In this document: positions 15,717 through 24,871 of the stretch, piece after piece | Layout of the letters: every line of letters starts with the position of its first letter | Numbering within the stretch: the first letter of the stretch is position 1 | DNA from: Ktedonobacterales bacterium | Lineage (GTDB): Bacteria; Chloroflexota; Ktedonobacteria; Ktedonobacterales; DATBGS01 | Direction of reading: 5' to 3' | Assembly (NCBI GenBank): GCA_036557285.1 | Contig: DATBHW010000037.1 | Location: forward strand, 1-48,425 | DNA: 48,425 nucleotides | Made by a program: the position numbers and the translations under genes | The notes under the pieces: generated by a model | Seen by the model: the letters and a program-made list of their open reading frames with translations, nothing else | Database searches by the model: none | Told to the model about the DNA's origin: nothing

Positions 15717-18557
15717 CTAGCTGGCGTTGGAGGCTTTTGGTAAGGCCCCCGAAACACGAGCCTCAGCAGCGCCATTCGCGCTTTGCCCATTAGCCAGGCC
15801 AAGCAGCGCATTGCCCGAAGCACGCCCCATGCCACGATATGTAAATCCCAGCCGCTGCATCTCCGTTGGCTCATAGATGTTGCGGCCATCAATCAGGATA
15901 GGCCGACGCATGCTATCATGGATACGCAGCATATTGAGCGACTTGAACTCATTCCATTCGGTGACGACGACCAGCGCGTCAGCGCCCTCAGCCGCCTCGT
16001 AACTCGTCTTACAATACGTGACCGGCAGACCAGCCATCACCTGCTGCGCTGTCTCTATCGCCACCGGATCATAGGCCCGCACCTCGGCCCCTTGCGCCAG
16101 CAGCCAGTGAACAATATCAACTGAAGGCGCGTCGCGCATATCATCGGTATTGGGCTTGAAGGCCAGGCCCAGGATGCCAACAGTTGCGCCGCGCAACCCG
16201 CCCAACAGCGAAACCAGTTTATCCACCACCAGCCGCCGCTGATCCTGGTTAATCTCCATGACCGCATTCAGAAGCTGCGGATGCAGGCCGGCCTCTGCGC
16301 CCATGTGCGCCAGCGCCTTCACATCCTTGGGGAAGCAGTTATGGCTAATCAGTCCAGACGACGCGATCAATGTCCCGGTGCTCGTCTCCATACTATAGAC
16401 CGTCGTTTCAACGTCTTCGTGCTTCACCTCACGAACCACCAGCGTCGCAAAAGGGCCATGCCGCTCAAAGCCATGTGGCTGAATGTGACGCTGATAGCCT
16501 GCCAGGACGCGCTCAATCTGTGCGCGGCGTTTCTCGCCAAAAGCATCTTTGAGGGAAGCAATTTGTTCGTAGCCGCTCACGCGTAGAATATAGGCTGGCT
16601 GCTTTGATTTATTCATCCAGCGTGTGCGTATAGAAGGGATAACCCCAACGGTTTGCAGCAGCAGCGCCATCCCATCAGCCAGGGTTTTGCTGACCGTTGC
16701 GTATTCCAGCATCAGGTTCTGGCCCTTCTGCACCAGCGTCACCGAGCCATCGCCGCTGAACGCGCCACGAATCAACTCCTGACGCAGCAATGGCGAAACA
16801 TTAAATGCCAGGCGCGGGAGCGATTTATCCTCTGAGCGCATACCGCAGCGCAAAACATCTCGCAGCAGCCACGCCAGGATGCGTGAAGAAACAATCGTTG
16901 TCAGCGCGCTGGTGGCGCGTCGTTCGATGAACTTTAGACCCCAGCGGCCCAGAATGCGCTGCGCATCCGCGATATATTCAGCTTCGTTTTCATGGAAGCA
17001 GAGGCCGACGCGCTCACGCACCGCGCCAGCCCGGCCCACATCGCGCGAGAGATAGCCTTCGGCCAGATAATAGCCGCACAGCCGCAGCAAATCGGCGTCA
17101 ACCGGGATCAACGCATTGATCTTCGTGGCCGCGCCCTTGGCCGTATAGAGTTGCAATTTCTCGGCGGAAATATCGAGAGCGCCCGCCTCGCTGAGATGGC
17201 GGAAGAGGCGCAGCGACATCCGGTTATGCTGCCTGATCTCCTGGGGATACTTGAGCATCGTCGTCGGAATCGCGGCGGCGAACCGCGCATATTGTTCGCT
17301 GAACGTATGGTCGTTGGAGGCAACGTAGACATCCGCCTCCAGTGGGGTATCCCGCAGCAGTTCGATCAGATTGAGCGGCGCCGCCTGCTCGACAGCAGGA
17401 AGTTCGGTTAGTGCCATCAGATGATCGCCAGGTACAACTGCCGACGCCGACCAGATCATGAACTGCTCATTTTTGTGCAAAACAATCGGGTGATCGGCGG
17501 TGACGCGCAGCGTGCGACCCATGCTGGTGTTGATCGTCACCATCCTGCCTTTGTAGGGGCGCCGTGTGATAGCCTTGACATCGGCCAGCGTGGGCTGCCC
17601 CGTCTCCAGATCAAACGCCAGAACGCGCTGTTCAGCGGGCTGAACCAGTTCCACCACATCGCCCCGGAACGGCTCGCTGTCCTTCGCCCCTTTGGCAAAG
17701 AGGGTATCAAAACGTTCCGTCGCTACATGAGGGCTGTTCAGCGCGAAGACCGACTCCTCGCCAACAAAACAACTGCCCCCGTATCCCAGGCCAGCGTCCA
17801 GCATCGGGCGTCCGATGCGTTTATCATAGCCCATCCCGGCGGCCACTTCTTTGACATCTGCCCCCAGCCGCTCGCAGATACTGGCAATCTCATTGATAAA
17901 AGAGATTTTCGTCGCTAGAAACGCATTGGAAGCATATTTAATCATTTCAGCCGTATAAATATCGGTAATGACCATCGGCGCGCGCAGCGGCAGATAGAGT
18001 TCAGCCACCAGCGTGGCGGCATCGCGCTCCGTGGACCCCAGCACCACGCGATCAGGCTGCAAGAAATCCAGCACTGCCGCCCCCTCGCGCAGAAATTCGG
18101 GATTCGAGACCACCGAGAAACGGACATCCGGGCGCTTGAGGTTCTGACGAATGAGGGTAGCGACCACATCCCCTGTGCCGACCGGGACGGTACTTTTATT
18201 GATAATGACGGCGTAATGGTCCAGTTCTTCGGCAATGGAACGCGCCGCGCTCTCCACATAATGCAGGTCAGCGCCGTATCCATCCTGGCCGGTGGGGGTA
18301 CCAACCGCGATAAAGATGAACTCCGCGCCCGCCAGACCCTCTTGATAGCTGGTCGTGAAATGCAGCCGCTCCGCCAGCACGTTGCGCTCGACCAGTTCGC
18401 TCAGGCCAGGCTCATAGATAGGCAGGATACCAGCTTTCAATTTTTCAATCTTTTCGGGGATAATATCAACACAGGTCACTTGATTTCCCATATCGGCCAG
18501 GCAAGTCCCCGTCACCAGACCCACATACCCTGTGCCAATGACGCAAATCGTTCTCAA
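15717..18557 (-). CDS. ugd: UDP-glucose 6-dehydrogenase containing an intein
   Basis: The precursor has 946 residues: N-extein 1-262, intein 263-740, C-extein 741-946. The joined exteins (468 residues) form a normal UDP-glucose/GDP-mannose dehydrogenase. The Rossmann motif is [12 protein letters not shown] (4-15), with [10 protein letters not shown] and SNPEFLREG, and the active-site motif GYGGS + CFPKDVKAL is re-created by splicing. The enzyme oxidises UDP-glucose to UDP-glucuronate for exopolysaccharide or cell-wall sugars. Translation probably starts at the TTG at 18557, since AGGAGG lies just before it. The last 25-30 residues are a low-complexity tail. The unspliced protein has its active-site motif split, so activity should depend on splicing. 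Confidence 0.93.
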   Translation of the reverse strand: MRTICVIGTGYVGLVTGTCLADMGNQVTCVDIIPEKIEKLKAGILPIYEPGLSELVERNVLAERLHFTTSYQEGLAGAEFIFIAVGTPTGQDGYGADLHYVESAARSIAEELDHYAVIINKSTVPVGTGDVVATLIRQNLKRPDVRFSVVSNPEFLREGAAVLDFLQPDRVVLGSTERDAATLVAELYLPLRAPMVITDIYTAEMIKYASNAFLATKISFINEIASICERLGADVKEVAAGMGYDKRIGRPMLDAGLGYGGSCFVGEESVFALNSPHVATERFDTLFAKGAKDSEPFRGDVVELVQPAEQRVLAFDLETGQPTLADVKAITRRPYKGRMVTINTSMGRTLRVTADHPIVLHKNEQFMIWSASAVVPGDHLMALTELPAVEQAAPLNLIELLRDTPLEADVYVASNDHTFSEQYARFAAAIPTTMLKYPQEIRQHNRMSLRLFRHLSEAGALDISAEKLQLYTAKGAATKINALIPVDADLLRLCGYYLAEGYLSRDVGRAGAVRERVGLCFHENEAEYIADAQRILGRWGLKFIERRATSALTTIVSSRILAWLLRDVLRCGMRSEDKSLPRLAFNVSPLLRQELIRGAFSGDGSVTLVQKGQNLMLEYATVSKTLADGMALLLQTVGVIPSIRTRWMNKSKQPAYILRVSGYEQIASLKDAFGEKRRAQIERVLAGYQRHIQPHGFERHGPFATLVVREVKHEDVETTVYSMETSTGTLIASSGLISHNCFPKDVKALAHMGAEAGLHPQLLNAVMEINQDQRRLVVDKLVSLLGGLRGATVGILGLAFKPNTDDMRDAPSVDIVHWLLAQGAEVRAYDPVAIETAQQVMAGLPVTYCKTSYEAAEGADALVVVTEWNEFKSLNMLRIHDSMRRPILIDGRNIYEPTEMQRLGFTYRGMGRASGNALLGLANGQSANGAAEARVSGALPKASNAS
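16338..17771 (-). mobile_element. Intein with LAGLIDADG homing endonuclease in ugd
   Basis: This 478-residue insertion starts with Cys ([10 protein letters not shown]) and ends with SHN before Cys of the C-extein, as class 1 inteins do. Splicing block B is [11 protein letters not shown] (TxxH), and the C-terminal blocks are [21 protein letters not shown]-like (Asn last, His before it). Two LAGLIDADG-type motifs, [11 protein letters not shown] (about precursor residues 493-503) and [11 protein letters not shown] (595-605), mark a DOD homing endonuclease. The insertion lies between GYGGS and CFPKD, so the extein +1 residue is the catalytic cysteine of the host enzyme. UDP-glucose dehydrogenase inteins are known elsewhere (for example in Methanocaldococcus jannaschii). 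Confidence 0.93.
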
Positions 18558-18734
18558 AAAGATACCTCCTCGCAACAGGCGCCTTTCGGACAGCCTCCCT
18601 ATATGTAACGAATCGCTGCGCTTCCTGTCACCATCTCCGGGCTGGTGAGCCAGATTTCCGCCCTCCCCAACGGCAGGCGCCAGCCGGGCCTGAATTCAGG
18701 CGCTCTGCCGGGGCGCATACAAAGTGCGGTCTCT

Positions 18735-18743
18735 ATTATAGCA
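18735..18743 (-). promoter_or_regulatory. Extended -10 promoter of ugd
   Basis: On the minus strand TGC-TATAAT is a perfect extended -10 element about 180 bases upstream of the ugd start. No strong -35 is seen. Confidence 0.5.
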
Positions 18744-18760
18744 AATCCGCTTGAAGAGCA

Positions 18761-18802
18761 GCGTTTTCCTGGCAACTCCAGGCATTCAAGAAGATAAAAC
18801 GC
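18761..18802. repeat. Nested inverted repeats in the ugd-lgt intergenic region
   Basis: GCGTTTT (18761-18767) pairs with AAAACGC (18796-18802), enclosing the hairpin CCTGG-CAACT-CCAGG (18768-18782). It lies upstream of both the ugd -10 and the lgt promoter and could be an operator or a relic terminator. The rest of the 390-base gap shows only the two promoters. Confidence 0.4.
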
Positions 18803-18847
18803 TCTACTCCACGGTGGCCCCTCCTTATTGATCATGCCTGGCTAAAA

Positions 18848-18876
18848 TTGACAATTAGCAGTGGCTGGGCCATAAT
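18848..18876 (+). promoter_or_regulatory. Promoter of lgt
   Basis: TTGACA (18848-18853), 17-bp spacer, CATAAT (18871-18876): a near-consensus housekeeping promoter about 70 bases before the lgt ATG. Confidence 0.75.
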
Positions 18877-18947
18877 GGCGGTGGCCGGGCATTGAGGACA
18901 CGCAAGCGCACGCTCTGCCGATACAAGCCAGGAGGAAGGCTGCTACT

Positions 18948-20204
18948 ATGCCACATAGCTTCTTGACACTCGCGTACATCATTATCAATATCGATCCTGT
19001 CTTTCAACTTGGCCCCCTGGCGATTCACTGGTATGGAGTCGCCTACGTCGTGGCTATCTCGATAGCACTCTGGGCAATTCTGCGCTATGCCAAACGGCTG
19101 GGGCTGGACCAGGAGATTGTCTACAGTGTCTTCTGGTGGGCGGCCCTGGGCGGACTGATTGGCGGGCGTTTATATTTCGTCATCCAGCAACCTGATCTCG
19201 TCTCGAACTACATAAAAAACCCTATCAACATCATTGCCGTCTGGAACGGCGGCATGGCCTTCTTCGGGGCCATCTTCCTGGGCGTAGCAACGGTGGTGTT
19301 TGTCGCCTGGAGACGCAAGCTCCCCATCTGGTTGGCGCTGGATATTGCCACCTTCTTCGCAGCCGTCGGACAGATTTTCGGGCGCTTTGGCAATCTGGTC
19401 AACGGCGATATTGTCGGCTACGCAGCAGGCGCCATCTCCGTCCCGCCCGACACCAATAGCTGTGCGCTGGCCTCCTCAGCGCCCTGTCTGGGCCTGGTCT
19501 CGGACCCGCATGTCGTGCCGTGGGCAACCCTGTATACCAATCCGCATGCCTTCACCCAAACCTCGGTCCCTGTGCATCCGGCGGCAGCTTACGAGATCCT
19601 GATGAACCTGATCTTACTGGCAATTCTCCTGCCGCTCCTGCTGCGTTTGCCGCGCATCAAGATGGGGCTGGTCTCGCTCGTCTATCTGGTGGGCTATGCC
19701 ATCACGCAGTTCATCGTCTTTTTCTTCCGGGGCAGCGAGCCAACCGTCCCCTTCCTGGGCATTGATGCGCTCAAGCAGGCCCAATGGACCGCTGTCTTCG
19801 TGCTGATCGCTATGGTCCCTTACTACTTCTTGATCCAGCGCACCTCGCGCTCCTGGACCGCCGAGGAGGCGGAAGAAGTGAATGCCCGACAGGCCCAAAA
19901 GAGACTCCCGTCTGCCGCGCCACAGGAGGAGCAGGACGCAGAACAGAAGCCAGCCTCAGAGCACACCCGGAAAGATGCGATGGAGGAACACGGGCTGATG
20001 GCTGAGTATAATGAGGCTCTGGCCGCCGAACTGCGCACCGAGGGAATAGAGGTCGCGCCCGCTGCTTCAGAAGAGCCATCCAGGACCGATGCAGAGAACG
20101 GGTCCACCTCTGCCAAAAAGCCGCGCTCGCGCACCGGCAGCGCCAGCGAGCGCAGCGCCAGACGCGGAGGGAGCAGCGAAAAAAAGGCGGCCCCTGAGAA
20201 CTAA
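18948..20204 (+). CDS. lgt: Prolipoprotein diacylglyceryl transferase with long charged tail
   Basis: Lgt attaches diacylglycerol to the lipobox cysteine of lipoproteins in the membrane. The protein has about seven membrane helices. It carries FQLGPLAIHWYGVAYVVA (N-terminal His/Tyr region), ALGGLIGGRLYFVI, and the Lgt signature GRFGNLVNGDIVG (about residues 145-157), then HPAAAYEIL and the closing YAITQFIVFFFRGSEP. At 418 residues it is about 120-130 longer than typical, because a Glu/Ala/Lys-rich cytoplasmic tail follows residue about 300. The start has AGGAGGAAGG upstream. A lipoprotein S53 protease later in the window is a possible substrate. Confidence 0.93.
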   Translation: MPHSFLTLAYIIINIDPVFQLGPLAIHWYGVAYVVAISIALWAILRYAKRLGLDQEIVYSVFWWAALGGLIGGRLYFVIQQPDLVSNYIKNPINIIAVWNGGMAFFGAIFLGVATVVFVAWRRKLPIWLALDIATFFAAVGQIFGRFGNLVNGDIVGYAAGAISVPPDTNSCALASSAPCLGLVSDPHVVPWATLYTNPHAFTQTSVPVHPAAAYEILMNLILLAILLPLLLRLPRIKMGLVSLVYLVGYAITQFIVFFFRGSEPTVPFLGIDALKQAQWTAVFVLIAMVPYYFLIQRTSRSWTAEEAEEVNARQAQKRLPSAAPQEEQDAEQKPASEHTRKDAMEEHGLMAEYNEALAAELRTEGIEVAPAASEEPSRTDAENGSTSAKKPRSRTGSASERSARRGGSSEKKAAPEN

Positions 20205-20264
20205 TACCTTCGGCAGAGGGAGCCAGACGCAGAACGCAGATCAGCGCGAGAGAGGGGGCCAGGT

Positions 20265-20951
20265 ATGGAGCCAGGCAAGCCAAGGGGGTACCTAGCGGAA
20301 GCGGTCGGTGGCACAGCAACACAGCGCGGAGTGAAGCTGGGGATTATTGCTGGATGCGTGTGCATATTTTTGCTCTTTGGCGCGGGCGCGCTTCAACACG
20401 GAAGTTCCAGCACCATCAACCAGAGATCAGTTCAGATCACGTCGCTTTTGCTGGAGTTCCTGCCAGGCTACCTGGCGTTGGCAATTGCAGCGGTGCTGGC
20501 CTACTACGCGGGCCTCAGCACGCCCGAAGCCCAGAGCAGCGAGGGCGGCAGGGATGGGTTGATCGCCGGAAGCATTACCATGCTCCTCTTCTGGCTTGGA
20601 CAGACGCTTTTTGTGATAGTAACCGGGCTGGGCAGTCCCCAGGGGCTGGGGCTGGATGACTTTCTTAAAACGCGCCTCCTCGCCGCCGTTTTGTTCTTTG
20701 TCGTCGGGGGAGCACTTGGCTGGGGAGGCAGCCGAGCGGCTGCGCGGCGAGCGCGCTCGATTCTTGCCGCGCCAACCAGCACCCTCCTGAGCCTGACAGG
20801 CTCTGGTATCGAGAAGCCTGTCCCCATCCCTCAAGCGGCCCCGCCAGAGCAGAACGCCACAGCCGACGCCGCTGATTGGCATCTGGAGGGGGATGAAATG
20901 GCGAGTCTAGAAGCGCCCGCTGACGCTTCGGAGTATGAGCATGATCGCTGA
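20265..20951 (+). CDS. Uncharacterised four-helix membrane protein
   Basis: I recognise no family. The 228-residue protein has four probable membrane helices (about residues 24-43, 59-81, 97-120 and 133-153). A basic segment (SRAAARRARS) after the fourth suggests that both ends are cytoplasmic, and the last 70 residues are acidic and proline/alanine-rich. The start ATG follows a GAGGGGG Shine-Dalgarno site. It begins 60 bases after lgt in the same direction and probably shares its transcript; a strong hairpin terminator follows its stop. Confidence 0.7.
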   Translation: MEPGKPRGYLAEAVGGTATQRGVKLGIIAGCVCIFLLFGAGALQHGSSSTINQRSVQITSLLLEFLPGYLALAIAAVLAYYAGLSTPEAQSSEGGRDGLIAGSITMLLFWLGQTLFVIVTGLGSPQGLGLDDFLKTRLLAAVLFFVVGGALGWGGSRAAARRARSILAAPTSTLLSLTGSGIEKPVPIPQAAPPEQNATADAADWHLEGDEMASLEAPADASEYEHDR

Positions 20952-20956
20952 AAAAA

Positions 20957-20987
20957 GACAGGGCAGGGAGGATACCCCTGCCCTGTC
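20957..20987. terminator. Bidirectional intrinsic terminator
   Basis: GACAGGGCAGGG (20957-20968) and CCCTGCCCTGTC (20976-20987) form a 12-bp stem with a 7-nt loop. On the minus strand it is followed by six T residues, a classic terminator for the kinase/response-regulator unit. It also serves the convergent membrane-protein gene. Confidence 0.9.
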
Positions 20988-20989
20988 CT

Positions 20990-21406
20990 TCAGGACCGGG
21001 CCTCAGAAACAAACGGGTTCAGACACTCCAGCAGATGATCGACATCAAAGGGCTTGGCGAGATAGCCCTCTACCTGGAGATCGCGCGCCTGGTCCAACTT
21101 TTCCCCTGCCGACATCAGAATAATAGAGAGTTGCTGGCGCAGCGTCACACGTTCCGCCAGATGGCGACAGAGTTCCCATCCATCCATGATGGGCATCATC
21201 AAATCAAGCAAAACGATACGTCTTTTGCCATCCTCCAACAACTCCAGCGCCTCCCGCCCATCGCGGGCGGTCTCCGTCTGAAATCCCTCCAGCGAGAGCG
21301 CATCCACCAGCATCTTACGGATGGCAGCATCATCATCCACAATCAACACCCAGGGCGGTTCGTCAGCCTCCGTCTGGGCAGAGTCCGCGCTATGAACGAT
21401 CAGCAT
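20990..21406 (-). CDS. Single-domain response regulator
   Basis: A 138-residue CheY-like receiver. The acidic pocket is VDDD (residues 23-26), the phospho-acceptor is Asp68 in IVLLDLMMPIMDG, followed by the MSAG switch residue and Lys118 in YLAKPF. There is no output domain, so it acts by protein contact or as a phosphorelay intermediate. The ATG at 21406 was chosen for its AGGGGGT site. A GTG at 21496 overlapping the kinase stop as GTGA is an alternative that would add 30 non-conserved residues. It lies directly downstream of the GAF histidine kinase and is probably its partner. Confidence 0.9.
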   Translation of the reverse strand: MLIVHSADSAQTEADEPPWVLIVDDDAAIRKMLVDALSLEGFQTETARDGREALELLEDGKRRIVLLDLMMPIMDGWELCRHLAERVTLRQQLSIILMSAGEKLDQARDLQVEGYLAKPFDVDHLLECLNPFVSEARS

Positions 21407-21492
21407 AATTGCACCCCCTTGACCCACGTAACGAGCGTTCCACAGGTCGCCAGGAACACTACGCTGTGTACAACGAACAAGGCGCAGAATCT

Positions 21493-24297
21493 TCACCCAT
21501 GTGGAGGGAGCGCAGCAGCTTTGCCGCTGCCGGACGCATCAGCCGGAGGGGTCGTCAGCGGCAAAGCAAAGCTAAAGGTGGACCCCTCGCCGATGGTACT
21601 TTCTACCCAGATGGCTCCACCCATTGCGGTCAGATACTGGCGACAGATATACAGGCCCAGGCCGGTCCCGCGCACCGGAGTAGTCAAGGAGCGCTGGAGC
21701 CGGACAAATTTTTGAAACAGCTTTTTCTGATCTTCAGCCGAGATACCATCCCCGCGATCAACCACGCTGACAATCAGATAGGGAGCAGGCTCCGTCTGCG
21801 AGGACGCTTCAGATAGGCTAAAGTGCTGCTCCACATGGGCGATAAAATCAATAGGGTTGGAAAAAGGAGAGTATTTTCCGGCATTGGTCAGCAGGTTCGT
21901 CATCACCTGGCGCAGCCGATCCGGATCGGCATGAACCCACAGGTCGGTGGGAATATCCATATGAATCGGCTGCTGAATATCGGGCTGTACCAGCGCCAGC
22001 GCGCTCTCAGCCAGAAGGCGCACCTCAACCGGCTGGGGATTCAGGGAGAGCTTGCGCGAATCCAGGCGCGAGGCATCCATCAACGTTGTCACCATGCCCA
22101 CCAACTGCTGAGCGGCGCGCGTAATTTCTGAGGAAAAGCGGCGGGCCTGGTCCATTGTCAGCCTGGCGCTGTGGCGCTGGAGCAGCGAGGCATAGCCATG
22201 AATCGCGCTCAGCGGGGTGCGAAACTCATGCGAGGCTGTCACAATAAAATCATCCTTCAGACGATCAAGCTCTTTTTGCTGCGCCAGCGCCTGCTCTAGG
22301 TCCGTATAGAGCTGAGCATTGTTGATTGCCACCGCCGCCTGGCCGGCCAGCCCCTCTAGCAAGGAAATCTCATCCGGCTGGAAGAGATGGCGCTCGCCAG
22401 GGGTATAGACGACAAGCAGTCCCAGAAGCGTCCCCTGCCGCCGAATGGGAACCAGCAGCAGCGAACGCACATCATAGCGGCGATAGACCTCGCCTGTGAG
22501 CGTTTCGGAGGCCCGTTCAGCTTCCAGATCATTCAGCACAACCGTCTCACCAACCTTGAGCCGCTTCATGATGCTGCTTGAGGGCTGAATTCGAATCTCC
22601 TCCAGCGCGATAATACCCCAGGCGTGAAAGTGCATCTGGTTGGCATTTGATGCCCGCGCCACCAGTGTTTTCTCATCGTCCTCAAAGAGGAAAACGGTAC
22701 AGAGTTGCGCTTCCGTCAAGATGTTGGCCTGCTTCACCAGCTTTTGCAGGATCTCATCAACATGTAAGCTGGCGTTCAGGGTATTCACAGCGTTGTTGAG
22801 CGCAGCCACCTGGCGCTTCTTACTTTTTGCCTGTTCCAGTGAACGGGTGCTGAGCGCGTAAAGTTCCGCATTCTCAAACGCAAACGCAGCCGTATGCGCG
22901 ATGGTTTCCAGCATCTCAATCTGCTCACGCGAGTAGGAGCGCGGCTGCTGGCTCGCCACACCCAGCGCGCCGAGGATATGCTCGCGCGTTCTGGTCAGCA
23001 GTGGGACGATCAACATAGACTCAAACGATTCGCCGCTCAGCCAGCCAGACTGGAGAGCCTTCGCATACTCCTGGCGCTCTTCCGGGGTAGAGATGGTGAC
23101 AATCGCGCCATCCTTGACTTTCTTCCACCAGGCAGGCATCTGCTTTTCTCTCACGGCGCGGTGTTTAGCAGGCGCGGCATGCTCTGTCGCTGCCTGCTCC
23201 GCAGCATAGGCAAATTCGACCTCTTCCTTGTCTCGATCCCGATGATATAGGAGGATGGCAAAAGACGTGGTGCCCAGCACAGCGACGATCAGTTGATGCA
23301 GTTCCGCAAATAGTCGCTCTTGATCGAGCGTCGTCGAAAAGTGAAGCGTCACGTCATGCAGCAGGCTCAGGAACTTTGCCTGGCGGTGGCGGGTTTCCTC
23401 CAGCCAGGCGGTTTGCAGAGCCAGCGCCACGCGGTCCGCGTGCAGTTGCAGCATTTCCATGTAACGCTTGGGAGGCGACCAATGCTTATCTTGAAACGCA
23501 ACGGCAATCACCCCGACAACCGAAGCAGGCTCATCAATCCCAAGCGGAAGCAGCGAATCAGGAACACGAATGGGCGCGCCAATATGCCAGGCCAGGTTCT
23601 GATCCGGCGCTGTCGTCTCGTCGCGTGGAAGCTCCCGACACTTCTCATCGGAGAGAGTGATAGCCTGGTTCATTTTCCAGACGTGCCCAAGAAACCCTTG
23701 ACCACAGCGATAGCCAGGCTCCTGAGCCTCTACTCTATTGACAGATGAAGACGCTGATGGGTCATTCTCTTCGCTGGTCTCCAAGGCAGCCTCCTGGTCT
23801 GCGGCCTTACTGGGAGACTGGGCAGCCGATGGCAGAATGGGCAGGGGGCGTGTGATTTCTAGCTCAGGCGCCGCTGCTCCTTCTCTTGTGAGAACGTCTG
23901 GACGGGCAAGCGGCGGTGATGGATTTCCCAGCGCGGCCAGGGCTGTGTAGGTTTCTTCAAGCACCCCGATGACGCGCTCCTGGCGAATGACTAAGTGCTG
24001 GCCTGTTGGATCCAACATCGCCAGCACACCACCATCAGCGCGCAGCAATTCAATGGCAGCATTCAGCGCGCGCGCGTAGAGTTCGGGATTCGCAGGAAAA
24101 TCCAGACTTTTCAGGCCAGCCGAGAACACCAATCCCTCTTGGGGGCCAGCAGCCCGACTCACCCGGCGCAGCCTGGCTCGGTGATAGCCATGCGCTGCTC
24201 CAGCCCCACTTGCTGCCCCTGGCGCTGAGGCGGACGGTGAGAAGAGCGCCACAGAATGCAGCGAAGAGGCTGGCGAGCCATCGGGAGGCTGTTTCAT
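21493..24297 (-). CDS. Three-GAF sensor histidine kinase
   Basis: A soluble hybrid-free kinase of 934 residues. Three GAF-type sensory domains are visible. The first (about 25-295) contains a long Ser/Ala-rich insertion, the second spans about 310-475, and the third about 490-655 ends AAVAINNAQLYTDLEQAL. A HisKA domain follows with His690 in SHEFRTPLSAIHGYASLLQ, then a HATPase domain with N-box LTNAGKYSP, G1 VVDRGDGIS, and G2 GTGLGLYICRQYL. No membrane helices are seen. The ATG at 24297 has AAGGAA upstream; a TTG at 24360 would add 21 residues. It is followed by a lone receiver on the same strand. Ligands of the GAF domains cannot be predicted. Confidence 0.9.
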   Translation of the reverse strand: MKQPPDGSPASSLHSVALFSPSASAPGAASGAGAAHGYHRARLRRVSRAAGPQEGLVFSAGLKSLDFPANPELYARALNAAIELLRADGGVLAMLDPTGQHLVIRQERVIGVLEETYTALAALGNPSPPLARPDVLTREGAAAPELEITRPLPILPSAAQSPSKAADQEAALETSEENDPSASSSVNRVEAQEPGYRCGQGFLGHVWKMNQAITLSDEKCRELPRDETTAPDQNLAWHIGAPIRVPDSLLPLGIDEPASVVGVIAVAFQDKHWSPPKRYMEMLQLHADRVALALQTAWLEETRHRQAKFLSLLHDVTLHFSTTLDQERLFAELHQLIVAVLGTTSFAILLYHRDRDKEEVEFAYAAEQAATEHAAPAKHRAVREKQMPAWWKKVKDGAIVTISTPEERQEYAKALQSGWLSGESFESMLIVPLLTRTREHILGALGVASQQPRSYSREQIEMLETIAHTAAFAFENAELYALSTRSLEQAKSKKRQVAALNNAVNTLNASLHVDEILQKLVKQANILTEAQLCTVFLFEDDEKTLVARASNANQMHFHAWGIIALEEIRIQPSSSIMKRLKVGETVVLNDLEAERASETLTGEVYRRYDVRSLLLVPIRRQGTLLGLLVVYTPGERHLFQPDEISLLEGLAGQAAVAINNAQLYTDLEQALAQQKELDRLKDDFIVTASHEFRTPLSAIHGYASLLQRHSARLTMDQARRFSSEITRAAQQLVGMVTTLMDASRLDSRKLSLNPQPVEVRLLAESALALVQPDIQQPIHMDIPTDLWVHADPDRLRQVMTNLLTNAGKYSPFSNPIDFIAHVEQHFSLSEASSQTEPAPYLIVSVVDRGDGISAEDQKKLFQKFVRLQRSLTTPVRGTGLGLYICRQYLTAMGGAIWVESTIGEGSTFSFALPLTTPPADASGSGKAAALPPHG

Positions 24298-24497
24298 CAA
24301 ACTGTTCCTTCCAACTAGAGACTCGACCCCACAACCAGGAGAATCGGCCAGCACACCCAATCCCTGGGCGCAAACGCCAGCTTGAATCGGATGCCCCTAT
24401 ATAGCAACGGTGCCAGCATAACACAGCGGCACAACTGGCGCAAGACTGACCAGTGAGGGTTCTACCAAATCTGAGGTGTTGGCAAGCGAGGCGTGTT

Positions 24498-24681
24498 ACT
24501 TGTAGCGCCGCCTTCCAGGCGGCCACCGCTGCGCCAGGGCGAGCGTTCGCCCTCCAGGCCAACCTACCAGCGGGCCAGCGTTGAGCCGCCAGGAGGGACG
24601 CGCGAGCGACCAACGGGAGCGAGACTGCCGAGGCCCAGCCGAGGCAAGCGGCCCTTCCCGAAGGGGGGCGGCGCTACAAGT
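24498..24681. repeat. 184-bp GC-rich element with 15-bp terminal inverted repeats (MITE-like)
   Basis: ACTTGTAGCGCCGCC (24498-24512) is the exact reverse complement of GGCGGCGCTACAAGT (24667-24681). The interior holds further hairpins: CCGCC-GGCGG, GGGCGA-TCGCCC, CCCTCC-GGAGGG and CCCTTC-GAAGGG. There is no credible coding frame and no obvious target duplication. It sits between the divergent kinase and M16 peptidase genes. The structure resembles a non-autonomous repeat; copy number cannot be judged from one copy. Confidence 0.55.
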
Positions 24682-24871
24682 GGCCCCTGATAATTGGTGG
24701 AACCACCAGTGGGTCACGTTTGACAGCGCAGACCAGCAGGGGCTATGATGACAGAAATCCCCGCCAGAGATAGGCAGCGATGGCGGGATCATTCTCACTG
24801 TTTTTTCACCTGCGCGGCACACGCCCTTCCAGGCGCCAGCAGCGTGTCCCCCAAGAAAGGGCTGCATATTT

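Noticed and set aside
18599-18835. 78-codon minus-strand frame between ugd and lgt
   Set aside because: It covers the ugd promoter and the intergenic inverted repeat and has no recognisable content.
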